Source: Rhytidiadelphus loreus (Eukaryota; Streptophyta; Bryopsida; Hypnales; Hylocomiaceae). Taken from it: a DNA stretch of 64,000 nt. This document shows positions 46,229-57,050 of the stretch, one piece after another (within the stretch, counting starts at the first letter, position 1; every line of letters begins with the position of its first letter). The translations under genes and the position numbers were made by a program. The DNA lies in assembly GCA_947034895.1 (NCBI GenBank), contig OX344765.1, positions 43,467,001 to 43,531,000 on the forward strand, written 5' to 3'. The notes under the pieces are model-generated. The model saw nothing but the letters and a program-made list of their open reading frames with translations. It searched no databases and was not told the DNA's origin.

Positions 46229-48291
46229 TTATTCAGAGTAATCATCATCATTGACCAGAATCTCATACTTGGTCCCTTTCAGACATGCTAGTACCTCATC
46301 CCAGTTTTGTATTTGTTCACTCAAAGGTCGTGTGTGGATCTTCACCTGCTGACTTTCTAACTTCCGAGGTGGAACCCCCAAAAACTCTTGGATCTCAATC
46401 AGGCGCTGCACAACATTCCAAATGACCTAAAATTAGAGTTATGAAAAACAAAATGATTCAGAGCGAAACTTCTTCTGTTTACTCATGAAATCAAAACTCT
46501 ACTTCAATATTAGAGAAGCCACCCCTCGAAAGTATTGCAGAAAACCTAGCCAGGTTACAGCTAGCAGGGTTAACAGTAAATTTTTTAACAATTGGCAAAA
46601 TTTAACGCAACGAAGTTTTCTAGTATAACTTTGGGGGTATTCTACTGTCCTAATACTTCAAAGTCCGGAGTTTGGTTTGAAGGCAAACCTTTGGTTTCAC
46701 TACAAGGTCTTCATAGTAAACAATTCGAATTCGAGTGCTATTGAAGAAGCGTTGAGCATCATCAGTTGTGTTGTCAACTCGCTCCAGGTCGTCCAAAAGA
46801 TGCTTCACGTCTATGACTGGTTTGTACTCTGCCAGTTTCAAAGCCTGCAAGAAAACCATTAAATTCATTAAATATAAATCTTACATACACCAGCTCAGCA
46901 CTCTTGCTCTACTCATACAGTATTGTCACGAATGCATGACAATAAATGAAGTGAATTTGGAAATTTGGAAAGGACGGTACCTCTTCCACTGAGTGGACAT
47001 GCGCCTTGTGAGTGCCATTCAGGGGCATTGAAAGACGATCATATTCGTTTGCCAAGATTGAGATAAGCCGCTTCAACAGATTCCGTCGAAGTAGTAGAAT
47101 GACAGAAACGCCCATACTCTCAAAGTAGTCTCTAACTTCAGTGTGGTATTGCATCGGTCCCTGCAATAAAAATAAACAAAGATCAAACCTCCACGGAAAA
47201 CAGGTGTGGCGCTGAACAATGCTTGATGACCACTTAGAAGAACCAGACTGTACAAAAAATAATTGCTCCAGGAATTTTGCAGCCCTGAAAATTCTGCAAC
47301 TGAGACTCGATCAAAGCATACTTTAAAAACTTGATCATAGCAAAAGCACACTGAACAGATTCTAATGAAACCCACCTGGTTGAGCATCCACTTGAAACCA
47401 ACAGCTGCAGTACATTCATTCTTAGCGGCACTGTTCTGCCAGTCCAAGTTGAAAACCCTATCCATGGTTGCTGCAACGGCTGAAAAATTGGCCCTGCGTT
47501 GTGGTGCTTTTGAGAAAACTTCACCGTAGGAAGTGATGTTGGGGTGATTGTTGAGAAGTGTCTCAAACCACCCACTACCAGATCTCTGCATTGATAATAC
47601 TACAAAATAGTGTACAGGTATGCATTTGCACTCTCGCCTGCAAACAGAAGCCAAAATGACGTCAGGAAGACTGGCTGACCACAAGCACACAAGAGAATGG
47701 GGTCCAATGAAAAAAGCAAAAGCACGTTACTCGTATTATAAAAGTGTAATTGCAAATGAATCACCCTATCAATTCACATGACCAGCAAAGTGTATAACAG
47801 GGTTATTAGTAAAAATAGATAGTTTCTCTTAGACAACATGGTGAAGATGACAGTCTTCTCCATGATTTATCGGGAGATCTCCCTACGGTCACGATGATCT
47901 CATGGAGGCCTCCCTGTGTTTTATGGGAAGCCTCCATCGTGATCATAAAAAGACCTCACAATAGAACATGGAGAAGATTCTCATTGTGATGTTGGCTAAA
48001 AGTTCCTAAAACCCTCTTGTATGAAACAGACCTTTCATATGTACGCGGAAGAGGAAAGTGTCGGTAAAAATCCACAGAAGAGCCTCTTTGAGAACAAGAA
48101 GCATCTTCTCGTCTCCAATCTTGGACTACTAACTCTCCCCCAAACTGGTATGGAAATTGCCTTGCGCCCACGCCCACCATGTATGTGTATAAACCGAAAG
48201 CCCCTATCACTACCAAAACAAGAAGCTTCCATACCGACGATATTTTTCTCCACTCCTGTTTGTTGCAAACATCATGCCCCACCGGTATCAC
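46229..48291 (-). CDS. Membrane-anchored sulfotransferase (P-loop), five exons
   Basis: Exons on the minus strand: 48291-48032, 47637-47376, 47160-46981, 46844-46689, 46426-46229. Phases close exactly to 352 codons (351 aa), and all introns are GT-AG. The N-terminus has one hydrophobic segment (WKLLVLVVIGAFGLYTYMV, about residues 19-37), suggesting a type II Golgi anchor. The PAPS 5'-phosphosulfate loop is in VVLSMQRSGSGWFETLLNNH. The 3'-phosphate region is in ILLLRRNLLKRLISILANEY. The C-terminal part includes IRIVYYEDLVVKP and IQEFLGVPPRKL. Sulfotransferases of this NodH-like type transfer sulfate from PAPS to a sugar or peptide hydroxyl; the acceptor cannot be read from sequence. The last exon could alternatively begin at 46405. 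This is an intact host gene. Confidence 0.8.
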
Positions 48292-50310
48292 AGTTTACCC
48301 AAGAAAGGCAACACCCAAGAACAATCTACCAGATCAACGGATTCAAAAGTGGATTTGCGAAGCAGTCCTACCAAATGCACTGAATTTGTTAAAAGTGCAC
48401 AAAGTCTACTTCCTTTCCCAAACTCTTTGATGGTCATTTGAAACAAAATTGCCTCAGCAAAATTTATGCTTCATGCACTTTAACAAATTTGCCGGTGCAC
48501 AGCAAAATAGGAACACCTGTAGCTTTGCCGGTGGACAACAAAAGAGGAACAATCTTTAGCATCTTGGAGAACCTGAAGCTAGTACTGTAAGGAGCGTTTA
48601 CCTTCATAGTACCAGCAAAGTAGTCAAGGCCCCCTTCATTTTTGTATCGACATGACTGTTTGCCATCTACAAAAGTGAGCACAAATTCTTCACCTCAGCG
48701 GGAGACTTCAAAGTATGAAAACCAGGTTTAGTAATGCACTGAAGATTACCAATGATCTACTGGTCTCCTTGTGGTCAATCATTTTTTAATCAAGAACCGC
48801 CCGATAAGAATTTGGGCTTCATGCGCACTTTTTAACAAACTGTCAGTCATCTCAAATTTGATGAAAACCAATGGTCTGCAAATACTTGAATCAAATGTGT
48901 GGAGTGATCACCTCGTGGAATCCATTGGCAGCAGAGATACTGCCATGACGTGGTGAAGAATGTTGTCCAGTTTCGGGTGCGTTCTTATCCACCCTATGCC
49001 CAAAAACTTGTCACATTACTCAAAGACAATCAAATATACATCCGATTCACAAGAAACTGCAGCTCCAAAGGTCGCCCGATCGCAATGATATCCACCAATT
49101 CAAAAGTTTCGTTAAGCCCTCAAGTCCTCTTACTACAGGTACCATCTGATCCTCCGACCCTCCATCCTTCAAAAGCTGCAAATATTGCACATACTCAGTT
49201 TAGACGCCAATCCACACGGTATCCAAACCTCGAATTTAGGAAGCAGGGATTCAATGTCCTTACATACAAGGTCTACGAGATCACCTCACAAATGAAAAAA
49301 CAACCTCATATGGTGTCTCACGCTTGGCTAAGCACACTAACTTCCCAGCTAGAAAAATCTACAACAAACTCAACGTCAACTCGAACGGTGAACGCGGTCT
49401 CTAGGGTTGTGAAAACGGTGTAGCTGGATCCAACCTTGACTACGAGTACCTCATACTCTCAGAACACTACAGAATCTACACCGAGTTGCACAAACCTAGA
49501 AAAATGCTCTGTAGACAATCTCCGATGTTGCTAGGCCCCAAGGATTCTAGCAACGTCTCTATTCAATGTGAGAGCTAAAGTTGAGGATGCAGTGGATTGA
49601 AACATTGGAAAAAAATTCAGATACGGCCAAGAAATCCGGATTTTACGATTGGGTATTCCAAAATGACAGATAGTCCAGCGAGTGGCAGTCTTAGCACAGA
49701 TGACAAGGATCCAGTCTGTCTGCAAGCCTGTCTGCAAGTCTGCAACCACAACTCCGTCCTACCGAATAGCCAACCTCCCATCTCTGATCTCGACGTATCC
49801 CACCCCAAGTCCCCCAGAGATCAAGCTTCCATCCATACCTAAATCCATCGGCTACGCAATCCAACAATGAATAACGCAGCAAACTCCCAAAAATCTCCAA
49901 CGCTCACAAACCCGAATCTCCGAGCCAAGCTTCCCCCAAATATTCAGTTCCCACGTCTGCCTTCGTCACGCACAAACCATCTACAAGAGTGAGACGCTCA
50001 CTTAGCGACCTGCAATCGAGAAGAGACCCAACCGAGGAGCTCCGGCCTGGAGAATGCCTGATGGATGAGAGATCTGGGCCGATGTTTGGAAAGTGAGAAA
50101 TACTGTGCTAGAGATTCGAATCTGAGGACTCTGAGTGGGCATGCTGGGAGCTTGTTTCAAAGGGGGATTGGCGGGGATAGCAAGAGGAACGCGGACAGGA
50201 GGGGGATAAAAACAAGCAGTTGAGCGAGAGAGACAAGGCAAAGGCAAAGAGGGCGTCAACAGCGCGTCAGGGCGTCGGAGCCTGAGGGTCCCATGACCGT
50301 GGTTGCCCTA
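48292..50310 (-). other. Probable 5' leader of the sulfotransferase
   Basis: No protein family is seen. The segment from about 49550 to 50290 is GC-richer with C/T tracts on the minus strand (CTCTCTCGCTCAACTGC, CCCCCTCCTG), typical of a leader. An 85-codon minus-strand frame (50259-50002) may be an upstream ORF. Leader introns between here and 48291 are likely but I cannot place them. Confidence 0.4.
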
Positions 50311-50311
50311 T

Positions 50312-50322
50312 TATTATATAGA
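50312..50322 (-). promoter_or_regulatory. Possible TATA box for the sulfotransferase transcript
   Basis: The minus strand reads CTATATAATAATA, about 40-90 bases before a pyrimidine-rich start-like region. No other gene nearby would use it. Confidence 0.35.
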
Positions 50323-50329
50323 ATGGAAT

Positions 50330-51594
50330 AATAAAATCGACTGACGGAGTTGGCTTTCAGTTGACTCTTACCTACTCTATGATACCAACTAAGGCAAGTA
50401 CCTTTTTACTTTATTAGTCCATGCCTTTCTCCTTTTCCTTTTTCAAAAAAGGAGTTCTGTCAGGCAAGCCTCTTCTTGACAAATGGCATACTACACAGGA
50501 CATTCCCTTGGCGATGCTACGATGAGCCTCGTCAATGGGTCGCCGTCATCAATGCACCACATTCCTGGAACCCGTAAGGTAGGGACACCCAAAACCGCCT
50601 ACTTTTTTTAATTTTAATTTTAAGTTTTTTTACTGTGGACAGTTTCTATTATTACACTATTGGTGAAATTCTTATATTTTCTCATTGGCAAGTGATAGGA
50701 GCTTTCAGTGCACCAAAGAATATATCATTTGGATCTCCTATGCAAAAGTTATGAAGGGTCAAATGTTTATGGTAGATGTTCTAAAATAGGTTCACATTGC
50801 TTTGAGAGACGTACACGGCATGAATATCTCATAAAGTGGCACTTCAAGGTACCACGCAATTTAGGGGGAGCCTACCTCAATAGTCAACTTCCATGATGTG
50901 TTGGAATTAGAAGAGTATTATTGGATTCTCTAGAGTCGAAATTGTCTTTGCCAATTTTTACAATGCTTTTATTTCTATGTGATTGAAGAGTAGGGAGAAC
51001 ATGTATTTTAGGAGTAGCATTGACTTTTTGTCAAACTAAAAAAAAATAAAAAATATTCAACTCCAAAGCAAAAAATAGTTTTCCAAAAGTTGAAAACCTC
51101 CCTCCTTTGCTTTTCACCCTACTCTCTCTAAAATTTTGCAAATTGACCAATAATTTTACTTCTCTTGAAAATATTGCACACTACCATGTACAATTCAAAA
51201 AAAAATTGTCCTTTTCTGCAAAGTTTGGGTGATTTTTGCACGTAGAAGTCTATTCTAAGTCTTGGAGTTCTAAGTTTATGTGATCAACCTTAGATATCCT
51301 CTTCTCAATTGTGCTTATTTTGGCACTAAATATGAATGGAAATTATTTAATTTTAATTTTTTAGAGATGAGAGCTAATGTTTTGTGTAGATCCTAAAATT
51401 TTCAATTGTTTTATGAAAATTCGAAATCATAGTGAATTTTTGAAATAAAAGTGAATAAATTTCACATCAAATTCAAACTTTGCTTAAATGGTTTGAAAAT
51501 TTTATCATTGATGTATATTCTAATGTGGTTCATCTTAGTACAAACCAAAATTTTGTGTCATTCTATAATTGGAAAATCATGAAAAAATGATTAT
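50330..51594. other. AT-rich spacer, no gene seen
   Basis: A 62-codon frame at 50708-50896 has weak coding character (YEGSNVYGRCSKIGSHCFER) and may be a relic. Otherwise nothing. Confidence 0.4.
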
Positions 51595-52504
51595 CCCCTA
51601 AAGGACCATTGTCCTCTCGAGGGACAAAATGGATTTTGGGCAAGTTCCTATGATCTCAATTTTTGGTGAAACTTCTTGAAACTTTCACATAAGATAGGAA
51701 AACTTATTAGCTTTGTGGGAATATAAATTTTATTTCAATTGGTGCCCGGGAGCAAAAGTTATGGCATCTTAAACATAATTTTCAGGCCGCTGGGCAGAAA
51801 AAAAAATCTAAAAAAATTTGAAATTAATTTTTTAATTTTTTCTCTTCTTAAAGATCATATTTTTGTCTACATGTGAAGCTTTGATTCATTCCATTTGGAT
51901 TAGTAATGTGAAACTTATGAACAATCTTGTTTTTTGGGCAATTTAAGCATCTTCTTGAAAAAATAACTTATAGGATTCAATTTTCACAATTTTTCAAAAA
52001 GAATTGTTTGACAAGGTTAAATTCTCTATTTAGAACAATCTCACCATTGAGATTATTGTGTTTCAATCCCATTTTAGAGCTAATAATGATTTAGTTTTTC
52101 TATCAATTTTGGACCTACTTCTACTTAATAATTTTTTAAAGAATGAAAAGCAAGTGTGTGTTTTTTAATTTTTTTTCTAGACTTCCAATTCAATTCTTCA
52201 ACACAAATTTTTTTAATTCAAGGTCCATGGTGCAAAAAATTTCCACAAATGGCATTCAAAGTCATCTGAAATTGCAGGCCAGTGTTCAAAAAACCTTCTT
52301 TTTTTCAACTTTGAATGCTAATATCTTCCAATTTGTACGGTAAAACTCCATGAAATTTTTACCACATGATCCTCGACTAGTAAAGTACAAGATTTTACAG
52401 TTAGATTCTAAAAAAGTATTTCGTTTTGTTTTGTTGGATAAATGCAGCAGAAATGACAATTTTGAGTAGTTTTTGACAGAAGAATGGCCCTGGTCCTTTA
52501 GGGG
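51595..52504. mobile_element. TTAA-type non-autonomous element, copy 3 (TSD TTAT)
   Basis: The ends are CCCCTAAAGGACCATTG and, inverted, CCCCTAAAGGACCAGGG. The flanks are TTAT at 51591-51594 and TTAT at 52505-52508, again a 4-bp duplication but with one base differing from TTAA. Length 910 bp. The interior matches the copy at 39661 block by block (GGTGCCCGGGAGCAAAAGTT, CTTCTTGAAAAAATAACTTA). Confidence 0.85.
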
Positions 52505-53085
52505 TTATAGGCCAAAAGTTAAAATTGAAATAGAATATTTAATTTTAGACAAAATTTCAAAATTTCAAAATAGAATACAAAACTAAACTTGATAAACTTC
52601 ATTTCATTAATTGGGCCTAAGTACATGGAAAAAAAAAATTGTGATTTGTTTTAAACGCATCTTCTTTTGTAAAAAAACAATAACATCTCAGAAAAGGAAA
52701 TTTTACCACAAACCATTGCAAAACACATTCAAAGAACTCTCAATTCAAAAATTGAATGAAAAAAATGCAATCATTCAACGAATATTGTATATATAAAATT
52801 ACTTTAATCACTTTTTTCTTGTTTTTGCACTGCTACCATTCAAAATTGGTGGCCTACATATTGCAAGCCCCAAATTTTCCTAATGCAAATATATTTTAAA
52901 TTTTTTCACTATGTATATGTTTTCATATAAAATTTAATTATTCATCTTCGTTTCATCAAACAAATCATAACGAAAGATTGTTTTATAGAAATTTGAACAT
53001 TATTTTGAATGGATGAGAAGTTATTTGAACAATTATATGTCAACCAAGAATACTTTGTTCTTCATTCAAACAATGGCATTAGATG
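52505..53085. other. AT-rich spacer
   Basis: No gene, TIR or tandem repeat is recognisable. Confidence 0.5.
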
Positions 53086-54024
53086 AGGTCTGGGGGGTTT
53101 GGAGGGTTGTTTCATGTATGTTCCTAGCTCTGTTCCCCCTAGTCTCATGGAACGCTTGTGTCAGATTTTATTTTATTTAAAAAAAAAAAAAATTGAAATC
53201 CTTAAAATGAAAAATAAAGTTGTTGTTTTTTTTTTTCAAAAAAAATGACCTGACGATCTCTCGGCCAAGTCAGCGCAGGTTGCGAACGACGGTTTTTGGT
53301 GGATTTCCAGATGGGAACTTACAGCCCTCTAGAGTAGCAAAAAAACATGTAATGATTCTTTGGCATTAAGGGATCAAGCATGATGAAAGTTGTCTAGCAC
53401 TTACACAAACACTCCTTAGTATTTGCCAAATGTAATTGACATTTGTAATGGCATAGGACCATCTCTAAGACCAGTGGTAATACTATTCCTTTCTAATTAC
53501 AACAAAAATCAAGTGATATTTTAGACAGTTAAAATCTCTTAAAAATGTACATCTGCCTTTAGTAATACTAGTCTTATGTATGATGGTAAATTCAATGCTA
53601 CTATATAAATTGACTTTTAGAGCCGGATCATCTAGCAATCTTTACACAAATTTTGATTGTAGGCAAACACTTTGTTGATGTTCTCATTTTGTTATAGAGT
53701 AAGTATTGTATTAATGAGCACATGCCTAACGAAGCATTTTATTGATGTTAGTTACCCATTTTCCTTTAGAGCAAGCCCTTTGTTGATGAGTCCATAACAT
53801 AACATTCTTGAACTTTAAGGCACATAATCCTTTGCTTTCTTGTGCTTCTTTTTAAGACATCATTTTCACTAAAGAAAATTTTAATGTAAATCTTGCCATA
53901 TATTGTGGACCACTGTAAAATGAATATATTCTTATTACACTGTTATTCTAGACGACCCCATGCCTTCCCATTCAAGAATCTTATAGAAACAACATAAACT
54001 TGTCATGTCAAGTTTGTTAAAATG

Positions 54025-54550
54025 GCAGTTACTGCCTCTTTTGGATGCATAGTGACACTCTACGCACCCAAAAGCCCCCCCACTCCCCCCATTTTAAAAG
54101 TTTTCTTTTTACTAAATTTTAATTCATTCCATTACCCCCACCCCTCTCCCGCATTTCAAAAGTTTTTTTTTATTAAATTTTAATTTGTTCCATTACCCAC
54201 CCCTCTAGATCAAACAAAGTATTTGTCCACACCCCAACCTCTATTTGTACATTTGAAGTGGCATTGGCTATGACATTCAATATGAGATATATCCCGTGTA
54301 CCAATTTATATTCGTATGTCAATCTATATCCGTATTCAATATAATACCCCAAGTCTGTACCCATATTCTGTATCAATACAATACTCGTATCTGTATCTAT
54401 ATCCCAACTTTTTTAAGATCAACGGTGTCGGGAGGGGGGGATGCAAGATTAAAAAAATAAAATCAACACCTCTCAATTTTTGGAAGGGGAAGGGGGGATA
54501 ATTGCAAACTAGGATCGGTACGCCTCTTTTGGGTGCATAGTCAATAAGCA
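54025..54550. repeat. Small interspersed repeat, copy 1 (TGCATAGT / ACTATGCA ends)
   Basis: Bounded by CTGCCTCTTTTGGATGCATA and CGCCTCTTTTGGGTGCATAG, with CGCACCCAAAAG just inside the left edge. The interior has C-rich patches, a TATCTGTATCTATATCC-type run and AAGATCAACGG. Two sister copies follow at 55245 and 55800. Confidence 0.55.
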
Positions 54551-54739
54551 ATCTCAGCAACATTATTTTTTTAGGTTGAAAAACATGTGTATACTTCATT
54601 TAGTTGAAGTCTTTGTTACAACAATTTTGAAAAACTCCAAATTTTGATATTTGGTATGTGAAAAAGAATTATTTCTATACATAATGATTTTTTCAAATTT
54701 TTTGGTGAAAAAATCTTATTATTGTGATTTTTAAAGGTG

Positions 54740-54932
54740 AAATGTGTAAATAATATTTTAATACATTTACAAATGTATTAATACATATTTTGACCTTTGT
54801 TTTTTTCCATAAATATAATTTATTTTAATACTTTGTAAATGTATTAAAATATTATTTACACATTTTGCTATAATATTATTTACAAAGTATTAAAATAAAT
54901 TATATTTATGGAAAAAAACAAAGGTCAAAATA
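54740..54932. repeat. Two overlapping perfect inverted repeats
   Basis: Arm A, 54740-54773 (34 bp), is the exact reverse complement of 54832-54865. Arm B, 54786-54840 (55 bp), is the exact reverse complement of 54878-54932. The right arm of A overlaps the left arm of B, so the two hairpins exclude one another. The sequence is AT-rich with one TTTTGACCTTTG block. The exactness implies a young rearrangement. Confidence 0.9.
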
Positions 54933-55244
54933 GAAATTAATTAATTTTAATTTTAAATTTATTATTAATGTAAAATTTATAAATGAAAAATACAAATTAT
55001 TGTATAGTTTGGATTCTAACTTACAAAGCTTGAACTTGTAATAATTCATGGAGTTTTTGAAATTTTCAGAATTTTAAATGAAGTGTGAACAACAACTTCA
55101 ACCTAAATCCTAAATCAATCTCCCTAAACCCTAAACCTTATTGTTTGTACCGTTCAAACAATAAAAAATTCAGTTGATATGAACTTGAAATGTCTCAAAC
55201 CCATCCATTTAAGACAATTTGCATATAAAGTCATAGTAACAAAC

Positions 55245-55800
55245 TGTCACTATATATATGGCAGTTACTACCACTTCATGGTGCATAGTGACAAACTGTA
55301 ACTATGCACCCAAAAGAACCCCTCCTATTTTTTAATTTAAATTTATTACCCCCCACCCCCTTATTTGATTTTTTTTTTTTTAAATTCAAAATTTTAATTT
55401 TGCCCCCCACCCCCCTCCTATTTGTAATTGTGAGGGAGGTGAAGGAGCTGCAAACAATATGGGATATTCCATATGGGATATTCCATATGGGATATGGAAT
55501 ATGGGATATCCCATATCTGTACCCCGCCTGTATTTGTACCCGTATATGTACCCTTCCTATATTCGTACCCATATCTATATCCCTCCTGTATTTGTACCTA
55601 TATTTGTTTTCTATATCCGTATCGTATTCCAAGTCGACAGCCCAGATCAATGCTGATTGGACGGCTCAGATTAAATCTCATAAGATCAACGGCTTGTGAT
55701 TTTTTGAGAAATCAACGGCAATTCAAAGGTCAGCATTTTTTTTTAAAACAATCAACGGCCTGTAAATTTTTTGAAAGAGGGGGGTGACGGACATAACACC
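55245..55800. repeat. Small interspersed repeat, copy 2
   Basis: Starts with GGCAGTTACTACCACTTCAT and GGTGCATAGTGACAAACTG, then CTATGCACCCAAAAG. Inside are a GGGATATTCCATATGGGATA-type palindromic run, GTACCCGTATATGTACCC-like repeats, and two AATCAACGGC blocks. It is homologous to copy 3. Confidence 0.55.
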
Positions 55801-56330
55801 ACAAATAGTAACAAACTGTGACACTATGGGTCCATAATGTCACTACACACCTAAAAATTTAAAATTTAAAAAAAATTAATTAATCAATAATCCCCCCCTC
55901 TCCCCCCAATTTTCAAAAATGAATTAAATGAATTAAATCCTTCCACAGTCTCCCTCCCCTTAGCTACTTGTAATTTTCAGAAACCAAAATCACTACAATC
56001 AATATGGGACAAACTTCCATGTATCCATATTAGTATCCCATGTATGTGTATCTATAGCCTTCTCGTATTCTATACATGTAGATTGTATTCTATATCTATA
56101 TCTATATCCCTTGTATCCATATTCATATCATGTATTGTATCCTCTATCCATACTTGAATTGCCTAGATTATATTTGATGGACATCAATGGCTTGTGATCT
56201 TTAAAGAAATTGGTGGTAGTTAGGGGGGCATTGTTTTTTAAAAACAAATCAACAGCTCTTGATTTTTTTCAAGAAGAGGTTGGTTACTAAATCACAACCT
56301 AAAAGTGACAGCCTCTTTTGGGTGCATAGT
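55800..56330. repeat. Small interspersed repeat, copy 3
   Basis: Begins GTAACAAACTGTGACACTAT and ends CCTCTTTTGGGTGCATAGTC. The interior keeps the order C-rich patch, TATCCATAT-type run, ATCAATGGCTTGTGATCTTT, then AAATCAACAGCTCTTGATTT, as in copy 2. Confidence 0.55.
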
Positions 56331-57050
56331 CAAAATTACAATTGTAATCAATTGTACATCTTTCACTTCTAAGCAAATGAAAATAATCAATTTTAAATTT
56401 TTTTTTTAAATTTGATTTTTTTTGATAATTTTTATGAAATTTTGAAGATATTTAAAGGTGACTTGTAGATTTCTAAATCTTTGAAATTTGAAATTTGCAA
56501 ATTTCAATTTCAATTCAAAAAAACTTACAATTTGTAAATGATTTAAAAAAAAGTTGTGAGCTGTTAATTTATAAATTTGAAATCATTAATTAAAATTTTT
56601 ATTAAATTTAAACGTTTTGAATTTATAAATAGGTTGTAATGAAATAGTTTTATAATCTAATTTTTGATATTTTACAAAGTTATTAGTAATACAAATAGTT
56701 CATTAGAAGTTGGATCAATTTGCTTAGTTTAAGGTCATATTGGCAACATTACAAAAGGTCTTATACATTACATGTTTTTTTGCTACTTTGGAGGGCTATG
56801 AGTTCCCATCTGGAAAACCGCCGAAAACCACCAAAAACCACCGTTTGTAAGTTGTGCTGACCTAGCTGAGAGACTGCCATGTCACTTTTTTTGAAAAAAA
56901 AAAAATTAACTTTGTTTTTCATTTTAAGGATTTCAAAATTTATTTATTTTTTGAAAAAAAAAATATCTGAAACCGGCATTCAATGAGACTGGGGAACGAA
57001 GTTGGGAACAGGCTTGAAACGGCCCTCTAGCCCCCCAATCTCATCTAATG

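Larger units (their letters stand above)
53086..57050. mobile_element. Long-TIR element (about 4 kb), MULE- or foldback-like
   Basis: Bases 53086-53360 and 56770-57050 form an imperfect inverted repeat of about 275 bp. The outer end is CATTAGATGAGGTCTGGGGG versus CATTAGATGAGATTGGGGGG, and the inner end AAAAAAACATGTAATG is shared. Both arms carry the same A/T homopolymer run, GGTTTTTGGTGG and CCAGATGGGAACT. I find no transposase and no clear target duplication. Long TIRs suggest a Mutator-like non-autonomous element or foldback element. Confidence 0.65.

Noticed and set aside
47860..47965. Imperfect hairpin (GATCTCATGGAGGCCTCC / GGAAGCCTCCATCGTGATC) in the first sulfotransferase intron
   Set aside because: Short and imperfect; could be a small MITE relic or a miRNA-like fold, but nothing in the sequence decides it.
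49531..50259. Several 60-85-codon minus- and plus-strand frames
   Set aside because: They overlap one another in GC-richer leader DNA and share no coding signature; at most one is an upstream ORF.
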